Position numbers and translations under genes: made by a program
Source: Acidobacteriaceae bacterium
GTDB lineage: Bacteria; Acidobacteriota; Terriglobia; Terriglobales; Acidobacteriaceae
Assembly (NCBI GenBank): GCA_003167305.1
Contig: PMTP01000151.1
Coordinates: 5,120-19,756, forward strand
Length of the DNA: 14,637 bases
Reading direction: 5' to 3'
In this document: in pieces, positions 1 through 6,097 of the stretch
How the letters are laid out: each line of letters opens with the position of its first letter
Numbering within the stretch: the first letter of the stretch is position 1
Notes under the pieces: generated by a model
What the model saw: only the letters and a program-made list of their open reading frames with translations
Told to the model about the DNA's origin: nothing
Database searches by the model: none

Positions 1-200
1 CCGTCGCGCACCGGGCCGGGCACGCCAAAGCAGGCCGCGGTCACCTTGAATGCGCCCAGAAACTCTTTTACGATCTCTTCCAGGCCGGAGTAATCCTTGG
101 CCGGAAACCGCTCGTCGCGGGAGTATTCCAGTTTTCCATTGATAAAGTCATACAGCGCCAAATGAACCTTGGTGCCGCCTACGTCGCCCGCCAGAATCAT
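1..200 (-). CDS. glk: Glucokinase, N-terminal part (runs off the window)
   Basis: Cytoplasmic ATP-dependent phosphorylation of glucose to glucose-6-phosphate. Only about 66 N-terminal residues are in the window. The protein begins MILAGDVGGTKVHLALYDF, the glycine-rich phosphate-binding motif (DVGGTK) of the Glk branch of the hexokinase/actin fold, and the fragment ends at a VPGPV motif that also fits glucokinases. The ATG at 200-198 overlaps the TGA of pgl (197-199) as ATGA, and a GGAGAG ribosome-binding site sits about 7 bases upstream, inside the end of pgl. Translation is therefore probably coupled to pgl. Together the two genes would feed glucose into the oxidative pentose phosphate route. 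A ROK-type kinase is the alternative, but the N-terminal motif fits Glk better. Confidence 0.85.
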   Translation of the reverse strand, partial: MILAGDVGGTKVHLALYDFINGKLEYSRDERFPAKDYSGLEEIVKEFLGAFKVTAACFGVPGPVRD

Positions 201-994
201 CTTTCTCTCTCCAAAACTCCACAGCCTTCCTCATCCGTTGCGGGAAGAAGCGCGGCTGCGGCCTTATCCAATATAAAGGTAAGTATACCGCTTGCGGGCC
301 ATATCAGTTGGCTGGGTAACCGTTCCGGATCACACGGCCCTGTCAGTACTTCATTCAAAATGGAGGCTTTATCCTCTCCGGCGGCGAGAAAGAAGACCGA
401 ACGGGCGTGGTTGATGACCGGCCAGGTGAGGGTGACGCGCCAGGCCTCACGCTGCGGGACGTGGTTGGCGGTGACCAGGCGGCTGATTTCGTGAACGGCG
501 TCGGTGTGCGGGAAGATCGAGGCGGTGTGGCCGTCGCCGCCGATCCCCAGCGCCACCAGATCGAAGCGCGGGCTTTCGGCACCCTCCAGGTGGAAGTTGT
601 TTCGCAACTCCGACTCGTAGCGGGCCGCGGCTTCGTCCGGCTCCAGCTCGCCCTCGATGCGGTGAATCTGCTCAGGGCGGAGGGGCGCGTGGTCCAGCAG
701 AGCTTCGCGAGTCATGCGGTAGTTGCTGGCGGGGTCATCGGGAGAAACGCAGCGCTCGTCCACCCAATAGAGGTCGAGCATATCCCAGGGCATACGGCTG
801 CGCCACGGCTGGTCGGGGTCGGCCAAGGCTGCAAAGACGGCACGGGGTGTGGAGCCGCCGCTGATGGCGATCCGCGCGTAGCCCTGCGCGGCCACCGCTT
901 CTCCGGCCATCTCGACAAAGTACTGCGCCGCCCGACGAGCCAGCGCCGGTGTATCCGGTTCGACGTAGTACATGATCTGGAGCTGCCTGGACAT
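197..994 (-). CDS. pgl: 6-phosphogluconolactonase
   Basis: Hydrolyses 6-phosphogluconolactone to 6-phosphogluconate, the second step of the oxidative pentose phosphate pathway, in the cytoplasm. The 265-residue protein has the usual length of the DevB/Pgl family. Diagnostic motifs are SGGSTP at residues 45-50 (phosphate binding), VDER at 78-81 and GIGGDGHTASIFP at 150-162, which holds the conserved GDGH core. The start is an ATG at 994 with a GAAGGA stretch rather far upstream (about 13 bases); a second in-frame ATG at residue 8 (MYYVEP) is possible. The stop overlaps the glk start by 4 bases, so the two form an operon. A 99-base gap with an inverted repeat separates it from the upstream channel gene, which suggests a promoter of its own. 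Confidence 0.93.
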   Translation of the reverse strand: MSRQLQIMYYVEPDTPALARRAAQYFVEMAGEAVAAQGYARIAISGGSTPRAVFAALADPDQPWRSRMPWDMLDLYWVDERCVSPDDPASNYRMTREALLDHAPLRPEQIHRIEGELEPDEAAARYESELRNNFHLEGAESPRFDLVALGIGGDGHTASIFPHTDAVHEISRLVTANHVPQREAWRVTLTWPVINHARSVFFLAAGEDKASILNEVLTGPCDPERLPSQLIWPASGILTFILDKAAAALLPATDEEGCGVLERER

Positions 995-1019
995 GCGTGC
1001 GAGTAATCCTTCATTTCTA

Positions 1020-1039
1020 TATTACGGTCAAAGGTAATA
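1020..1039. promoter_or_regulatory. Inverted repeat upstream of pgl-glk, possible operator
   Basis: TATTAC, 8 bases, then GTAATA: a perfect 6-base inverted repeat centred about 36 bases before the pgl ATG. On the pgl strand it overlaps a possible -35-like TTGACC. It lies in the only sizeable gap of the pgl-glk side, where a sugar-responsive regulator could bind. No T-tract follows it, so it does not look like a terminator. Function is inferred from position only. Confidence 0.3.
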
Positions 1040-1093
1040 CAAAGGCTGTGCTATGCGACTCACGCCGGCTGGGAGCGCCGCGCACATCTACAA

Positions 1094-2647
1094 TTACCTG
1101 CCCAGATACGTCCGGTATTGCTGCTCAATGATGCCGGCGGCGCGAGCCAGCACCAGCTTCGATAGGTTGTATTGGTAGAGGCTCTCGACCAGATTGCTTT
1201 GCGCGGCGGCCAGCGTGGCTTGCGCGGTGACCAAAGGCAGGTTGTCGTCCACGCCGGCGTTAACGCGGTCGGTCTCGTCGGAGAGGGCGCGGGTGGCGAG
1301 ATCGACGTTGGAGCGGGCGACCTCGACCAGCCTGGCCGTCGCATTCAAGTCGAGCAGAGCCGTACGGACTTGCTGGTCGATGCGGCCGCGCAGGTCGTCG
1401 AGCTGGGCGTTGACGGCGTCCAGATTCGCCTGGGCAGCTTCCGTGTCGCCGCGCAGCTTGGCCTCGCGGAAGAGCGGCAGGCTGAGCGTGCCTACGGCGG
1501 CGAAGTTGCCGTGCGAGCCGGCGCCGCCTACCTGGCTGACCCCGTAATAGCCGCCGAAGCTGAGGCTGGGCAGCCGCTGGCTGCGATAAGCGGCGTGGAT
1601 GGCCTTCATTTCAACGGCCTGATTTTGCAGTGTCTGGTAGTCCTGGCGATTCTTATAAGCAATGGCCCTGACCTCCTCAGGCGTCTGCGCGGCCAGATCG
1701 CTGTAGGGAGCCGGGTCGGTGAGGGCGATCCTCTGGCCGGGGTCGATGCCGATCTCGCGCTTGAGCAGGATCAGGTTCTTTTCGAGGGTGTTCTGGGCGG
1801 CGAGGAGGGCCAGCTCCTGAGCCTGAAGCTGCACCCGCGCCCGCAGTTCGTCCAGATTGGCAGCTACACCGGCCTCGTGAGCCTCGTGGGCATGGCGGAC
1901 TAGCACCTGGTCCGCCGCTTCCAGGGCCCTGGCGTTGTCCACCTCGCTCGCAGCGGCGATAGCGTGCAGATAGGCCGAGGCCACCTGCTGCACTACCTCG
2001 CCGCGAGCCGACATCCTGGCAAAGTGGGCGGCGCGTTCCGCCGCGCCGACTGCCTTCCAGCCGGCGATGACCGGGCCTGAGAAGAGCATCTGGCCAAATT
2101 GAATTTTGCCCTCGGTCAGGTCGTCGCGAGTGATCTCGGAGAACCCTGGGGGCAACGTCCCGCCGGGAAAGAGCGACGAGAACATTTTGATTGTGCCGGG
2201 ACCGAAGCCCATCGCGGCCAGGTTTTGCTGGTGTACGCCGAGGTCGCCGGTGAGAGCGATGGTGGGCAGAAAGTATTGTAGGGCCTCGTTTTTTTGCCCC
2301 TGGAGCGATTTCTCGCCGTTTTCGGCTTCCTTGAGGCCCAGATTGTTCTTGAGGCCGAGAACGATGGCTTCGTCGAGCGAGAGCTTTAGAACCTCGTCGG
2401 TTGCTGGATGGGCGGTCAAGCTGCCGAAGAAGGCGTTGGCGGCGGAAGTGGGGTTGGGTGCCTGGGAGTGGAGCGCCATAGACGCGCCCGCCAGAATCAG
2501 GCCCGCAAGAAGGCCCGGCGCCGCCGTCCGCCGGAAGAGAGAATGATGCGCTCGATTCACTCCTCTTATTCTCTCAGATGAACGAGGCAGCGTGAAGATA
2601 CCGCGAGCGGAGGGAAGACGATCCGCGACAGAACCGGGAAGGTTCAC
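1094..2647 (-). CDS. TolC-family outer-membrane efflux channel protein
   Basis: Outer-membrane exit duct for a tripartite pump or type I secretion system. Two outer membrane efflux protein (OEP) repeats are recognisable. The first begins near LSLDEAIVLGLKNNLGLKEAE; the second covers the C-terminal half, including the region PSLSFGGYYGVSQVGG and the helical LFREAKLRGDTEAAQANLDAV. The N-terminus holds a signal peptide (basic RRTAAP, then hydrophobic GLLAGLILAGASMA). The longest frame starts at a GTG at 2647 that overlaps the trpF TGA (GTGA). However, its first 29 residues look non-coding, and an in-frame GTG at 2560, giving 488 residues with a more usual signal peptide, may be the true start; neither has a well-spaced ribosome-binding site. 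No adaptor, RND or ABC gene is adjacent, so its pump partner is unknown. Confidence 0.85.
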   Translation of the reverse strand: MNLPGSVADRLPSARGIFTLPRSSERIRGVNRAHHSLFRRTAAPGLLAGLILAGASMALHSQAPNPTSAANAFFGSLTAHPATDEVLKLSLDEAIVLGLKNNLGLKEAENGEKSLQGQKNEALQYFLPTIALTGDLGVHQQNLAAMGFGPGTIKMFSSLFPGGTLPPGFSEITRDDLTEGKIQFGQMLFSGPVIAGWKAVGAAERAAHFARMSARGEVVQQVASAYLHAIAAASEVDNARALEAADQVLVRHAHEAHEAGVAANLDELRARVQLQAQELALLAAQNTLEKNLILLKREIGIDPGQRIALTDPAPYSDLAAQTPEEVRAIAYKNRQDYQTLQNQAVEMKAIHAAYRSQRLPSLSFGGYYGVSQVGGAGSHGNFAAVGTLSLPLFREAKLRGDTEAAQANLDAVNAQLDDLRGRIDQQVRTALLDLNATARLVEVARSNVDLATRALSDETDRVNAGVDDNLPLVTAQATLAAAQSNLVESLYQYNLSKLVLARAAGIIEQQYRTYLGR

Positions 2648-3363
2648 GAGGCAGGATTCCCGCTCCTTGCGCGGCGAATAAACTCTCGCACCTTGGCAGG
2701 ATCCTTGCGGCCCGGCGCGGTTTCCACGCCAGAGACCGCATCCACGCCCCAGGGGCGCAGCATGGCAATGGCTTCGGCCACGTTGGCCGGGGTCAGCCCG
2801 CCGGCGGCAACGATGCGCATCGGCGCTCCGGTGTTTTGAAGAAGCGTCTTGCGCGCCGCCTCCCAGTCGAAGGCCAAGCCGGTGCCGCCGACCGCCGTGG
2901 CCGTGCGCGAGTCCATCAGCACCGCGTCCACGTGCGGATTGCGTGCGTGTTCAGCGATCTGGGCCGCGTGCTGCGCGGCACTCTCCGCGCTGAAGTGGAC
3001 CACCCGCAAGACGCGCAACTCCGGCCCCAGGCGCTCGTGCAGCCGGGCGGGCAGTTCGGGCTCCGCGTCAAAGTGCAGTTGCACGCCGGTCAGGCCGCAG
3101 AGTTGAACCGTCGAGACGATCTCCTCCAACCCGGCATCAACGAAGACGCCGATCTTCTCGACGGTGGCCGGCAGGTGTGGCGTGATCGCAGCGACTTCGG
3201 CCGGCGTCACGCGGCGCGGACTGGGCGCAAAGACGAAGCCCACCGCGTCTGCCCCGGCTTTCCACCCCACAGACGAAGACCTGTCTGCGGGGACCCCGGC
3301 TTCGACAGCCACGAGCGCGTCCTCCAGCGAGGTGTTGCCGCAGATTTTGATCCAGATGCTCAT
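2644..3363 (-). CDS. trpF: Phosphoribosylanthranilate isomerase with a 14-residue in-frame insertion
   Basis: Amadori isomerisation of phosphoribosylanthranilate to CdRP in tryptophan biosynthesis; a cytoplasmic TIM barrel. Family signs are KICGNT with the general-base Cys8, the FVFAPSPRRV segment, VLMDS with the probable general-acid Asp151, GGTG (159-162), AAGGL (186-190) and the phosphate-binding VSGVE (210-214). The usual KICGIT reads KICGNT here. At 239 residues it is longer than typical TrpF (about 200-215). Residues 24-37 (VPADRSSSVGWKAG) interrupt the normal VEAG-ADAVGFVF join between helix 1 and strand 2; at DNA level this is a 42-base hairpin insertion between direct repeats. ATGA overlap with trpC and GTGA overlap with the TolC gene indicate coupled translation. 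The core motifs are intact, so it is probably functional. Confidence 0.93.
   Translation of the reverse strand: MSIWIKICGNTSLEDALVAVEAGVPADRSSSVGWKAGADAVGFVFAPSPRRVTPAEVAAITPHLPATVEKIGVFVDAGLEEIVSTVQLCGLTGVQLHFDAEPELPARLHERLGPELRVLRVVHFSAESAAQHAAQIAEHARNPHVDAVLMDSRTATAVGGTGLAFDWEAARKTLLQNTGAPMRIVAAGGLTPANVAEAIAMLRPWGVDAVSGVETAPGRKDPAKVREFIRRARSGNPAS
3252..3302. repeat. 42-base hairpin insertion in trpF with 9-base flanking direct repeats
   Basis: On the plus strand the 9-mer CCCCGGCTT occurs at 3252-3260 and again at 3294-3302, exactly 42 bases apart. Between them lies a hairpin: arm CCCCACAGAC (3265-3274), 8-base loop (3275-3282), arm GTCTGCGGGG (3283-3292). The arms pair at 9 of 10 positions, the exception being a G:T wobble. 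Removing one 42-base unit gives the uninterrupted codons for VEAGADAVGFVF, the standard TrpF sequence. The direct repeats may be a target-site duplication or the ends of the element; the single copy cannot decide. Confidence 0.85.
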
Positions 3364-4181
3364 CGGGCTGCTCCGATCACGACGGCTCCGGCCAACAGAG
3401 CCTTGAGCGCCGCGCCGGGGTCGGGCTGGCGCATCAAGCTTTCGCCGATCAGGAAGGCGTCAAATCCCGCTGCGCGCAGCCGGACCAGGTCTTCGGGCGT
3501 CGCGATTCCGCTCTCGGTCACGCGTACCACTGCGGGCGGTATCCGCGCAGCAAGTTCTAGCGAGGTTTCCAGGCGGACCTGAAAGGTACGAAGGTCGCGG
3601 TTGTTCACACCGATGGCGTCGGCCCCGCTCTCGCCCAGCGCGTTGAGGACACGGTCAAGCTCATCAGCTGTGTGCACCTCGACCAGCACGTCAAGGTTGA
3701 TTGCTCGCGCTGATTCCGCGAAGCGCTTGAGTTCGCCATCGGTGAGCGCGGCGGCGATCAGCAGGATGGCGTCTCCGTGGTGAGCGCGAGCTTCGACGAT
3801 CTGGTACTCATCGACCGTGAAGTCCTTGCGCAGGCAGGGCAGCGGAACCGCGGCAGAAGCCAGCTCCAGGTTGCACAGGCTGCCCTGAAAAAACGGCTCG
3901 TCGGTCAACACGGAAAGCGCCGCCGCGCCGCCGGTAAAGTAGCTCCGCGCCAGCTCAGCCGCGTCAAAATCCGCGCGAATCAGCCCCTTGGAGGGCGAGG
4001 TCTTCTTGATCTCGGCGATGACGGCGGGGCCGGTGGCGGCCTTCCTGCGCAATGCCGCCGCCCATCCGCGCGGCTGATGCAGAGCGGCCAGCCGCTCCAG
4101 CTCCGTTACGGGCACGGACGCCTTGGCCGCGGCCACGGTGGCCCGCGTCGTCGCCAAAATGTTGTCCAGATGAGAAGACAT
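3360..4181 (-). CDS. trpC: Indole-3-glycerol phosphate synthase
   Basis: Converts CdRP, the product of TrpF, to indole-3-glycerol phosphate, with loss of CO2 and water; cytoplasmic TIM barrel. From the ATG at 4181 the protein has 273 residues, the normal family length. Motifs are VIAEIKKTSPSKGLI (about 54-68, with the catalytic Glu and Lys), PCLRKDFTVDEYQI with the catalytic Lys, a VEVH strand end, GVNNRDLRTF, VTESGI and FLIGESLM (phosphate binding). An in-frame GTG at 4217 would add 12 residues (VAAAFLVYSTQG) that do not look conserved, so the ATG is preferred although its ribosome-binding site is weak. Its TGA overlaps the trpF ATG as ATGA. It heads the trpC-trpF-tolC group. Confidence 0.93.
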   Translation of the reverse strand: MSSHLDNILATTRATVAAAKASVPVTELERLAALHQPRGWAAALRRKAATGPAVIAEIKKTSPSKGLIRADFDAAELARSYFTGGAAALSVLTDEPFFQGSLCNLELASAAVPLPCLRKDFTVDEYQIVEARAHHGDAILLIAAALTDGELKRFAESARAINLDVLVEVHTADELDRVLNALGESGADAIGVNNRDLRTFQVRLETSLELAARIPPAVVRVTESGIATPEDLVRLRAAGFDAFLIGESLMRQPDPGAALKALLAGAVVIGAAR

Positions 4182-4192
4182 ACCCTGAGTTG

Positions 4193-4229
4193 AGTATACG
4201 AGGAAAGCAGCGGCCACAACCTATACGAG
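4193..4229. promoter_or_regulatory. trpC upstream region: -10-like box and repeated TATACGAG
   Basis: The octamer TATACGAG occurs at 4195-4202 and 4222-4229, 27 bases apart, in the 99-base gap between the divergent trpC and VWFA-type genes. On the trpC strand TATACT (4198-4193) resembles a -10 box, with TTGTGG 15 bases upstream as a poor -35. If used, it would leave a leader of only about 5 bases before the ATG at 4181, which would fit the weak ribosome-binding site there. Whether the repeated octamer is an operator or chance cannot be told from one locus. Confidence 0.25.
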
Positions 4230-4280
4230 TACACTGAGACAATTGCGATAGCCATCTCTTCGCAGCGGCGTCAAAACCAT

Positions 4281-5405
4281 ATGAAGCACAAGCGGCTGAT
4301 CTTGAACTTAGTCTTTTTCTTGGCGTTTGTGTGCTTACCGGCGGCGCCGGCCCAGACTCCCGCTCCTTCCCTCCCCCAGGCTCCCGTTCTGAGTACACGC
4401 ACGACTCTGGTTCTTGTTCCCGCTCTGGTCAGGACCAAAGACGGAGCGCCGGTTTTCACGCTCACCGCGAAGGATTTCGTTCTTACCGACGATGGCATTG
4501 AACAGAAGATCACGATCGATGAAGAGACGGGCAGCGAGCCACTAGCGCTGGTGGTTGCGGTTGAAACCGGCGGCGCCAGCTCTCGCCAACTCGAAAAATA
4601 TCGCAACCTGGGCGCCTCGATCGAGGCGGTCATCGGCGGCGTCAGTCACGAGGTTGCGGTGGTGGAGTTCGACAGCGAAGCTCGGCTGGCCCTGGCCTTT
4701 ACCCCTGATTTGAATGCGGTGGGAGAGGCCCTGCGTGGCCTTGAGCCGGGAGATCGCGGCGCTGCCATCCTCGACGGCCTGCGATTCTCCGTCGATCTGT
4801 TGCGCAGGCAGCCGCCCTCCTATCGCCGCGCCATTCTGCTCATCAGCGAAACGGTGGACCATGGCAGCAAGGCGAATCTGGAGCAAGCTCTGCATGACGT
4901 GAGCGACACCAATACGGCGATCTACAGCCTGAACTTCTCTTCCGCCAAGTCCGCTGCCAGCCACGAGATCGCCTTGATCTACCACGACCCGACCCCCGGC
5001 CCGGCTGGCGGTTGCATGAGCCGTGGCCCGGATGTGGACTTGAGTAAAAGCCGTCTGGAACAGGCCTACGATTGCCTGGGCTTGCTGGCTCCGCCGCTTC
5101 GGCTGGCTAAGGCAGCGGCAATCGCAGCCGCAGACGGGCTCAAGCACAATGCGGCGGAGAGCGTGGCGCAGTTGACGGGAGGCGAGTCTTTCAGCTTCAA
5201 GGACGCGCGCAGCCTGGAGCGCGATGTGCAGGCCATCTCCCACCATCTGCCGAATCGCTATCTTCTGAGCTTTTATCCCATCGCTCCTCATGCGGGCTTT
5301 CATGCCATCGGATTGCGCCTGACAGAGTATCCAAATCTGGTGATCACGGGTAGGAATGGCTATTGGGCTGACGAAGCAACATCGGCGGGAAACAGTCCCA
5401 GGTAA
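4281..5405 (+). CDS. Secreted VWFA-related acidobacterial-family protein
   Basis: A 374-residue exported protein of the VWFA-related family typical of Acidobacteria (TIGR03436-like by recognition). The signal peptide covers about residues 1-24 (MKHKR, hydrophobic core, then PAAPAQ). A beta-rich N-terminal segment (LVLVPALVRTKDGAPVFTLTAKDFVLTDDG) precedes the von Willebrand A-like domain from about residue 87. The metal-site position reads VVAVETGGASS instead of DxSxS, so metal binding is doubtful. The stretch YDCLGLLAPPLRLAKAAAIAAADG and the C-terminal YLLSFYPIAPHAGFHAIGLRL are characteristic of the family. The role is not established; extracytoplasmic protein binding is the usual guess. It starts at an ATG with no strong ribosome-binding site, is divergent from trpC and converges on the LOG gene with a 45-base gap. 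Confidence 0.85.
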   Translation: MKHKRLILNLVFFLAFVCLPAAPAQTPAPSLPQAPVLSTRTTLVLVPALVRTKDGAPVFTLTAKDFVLTDDGIEQKITIDEETGSEPLALVVAVETGGASSRQLEKYRNLGASIEAVIGGVSHEVAVVEFDSEARLALAFTPDLNAVGEALRGLEPGDRGAAILDGLRFSVDLLRRQPPSYRRAILLISETVDHGSKANLEQALHDVSDTNTAIYSLNFSSAKSAASHEIALIYHDPTPGPAGGCMSRGPDVDLSKSRLEQAYDCLGLLAPPLRLAKAAAIAAADGLKHNAAESVAQLTGGESFSFKDARSLERDVQAISHHLPNRYLLSFYPIAPHAGFHAIGLRLTEYPNLVITGRNGYWADEATSAGNSPR

Positions 5406-5450
5406 ACGTGTCGTGGGCAACGGACCTTGATGCGGAAACCTGGATTTCAT

Positions 5451-6011
5451 TCAGCCCTCAACCGCCATGCGCACCGCTTCTTCGGCATTGGCGGCCACGC
5501 GCAGCAGCTCGCGGTTCTTCTGCTTGATGAAGCCCGCCGCCACGGCGGAATCGAGGAAAGCCAGCAGCCCGTCCCAGTAGCCGGCGGTGTTGATCACGAT
5601 GCAGGGTTTGGCGTGCAGACCGAGTTGCGCCCAGGTGACCACCTCCAGCAGCTCTTCCAGCGTGCCGTAGCCGCCGGGAAGCACGAGAAAAGCGTCGGCC
5701 AACTCGACCATGCGCGCCTTGCGATCGTGCATGGTGGGAACCAGCTCGAATTGCGTCAGCCCGTCGTGGGCGATCTCGCGGCCTGCCAGCACCTCGGGCA
5801 GAACGCCAATGGCATGCACGCCCAGGGCGAGCGCTGCATCGGCCACCGCGCCCATCAGCCCGATATTGGCCCCGCCATAGACCAGCCCCAGTCCGGCTGC
5901 GGCAATCGTCGCGCCTAGCGCGCGAGCCTCGGCGAAATAGGCGGGATTGCTTCCGACGGCCGATCCGCAGTAGACGGCCACGCGGCGAACAGGTTGAAGA
6001 GAATCTGTCAT
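5451..6011 (-). CDS. LOG-family (TIGR00730) nucleotide 5'-monophosphate phosphoribohydrolase
   Basis: LOG-family (lonely guy) proteins release a base from nucleoside 5'-monophosphates; in plants and some bacteria this activates cytokinins, otherwise the role is housekeeping nucleotide turnover. The 186-residue Rossmann-like protein has the diagnostic PGGYGTLEE at residues 112-120, the conserved MHDRKARM segment before it, and YGGANIGLMG at 45-54. The ATG at 6011 (MTDSLQP) has AAGAGA just upstream and is preferred over an in-frame TTG at 6038. It is divergent from the helicase gene, with 86 bases between the starts, and convergent with the VWFA-type gene. Family assignment is firm; the physiological substrate is not known. 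Confidence 0.9.
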   Translation of the reverse strand: MTDSLQPVRRVAVYCGSAVGSNPAYFAEARALGATIAAAGLGLVYGGANIGLMGAVADAALALGVHAIGVLPEVLAGREIAHDGLTQFELVPTMHDRKARMVELADAFLVLPGGYGTLEELLEVVTWAQLGLHAKPCIVINTAGYWDGLLAFLDSAVAAGFIKQKNRELLRVAANAEEAVRMAVEG

Positions 6012-6097
6012 TGTCTCTTCAGGATAGCGCGCAGCCAAGGAGAACTAACCAAGAAACGGTACACTAGACGCAGGACTCTTCCCCCCTGGACGCCATC

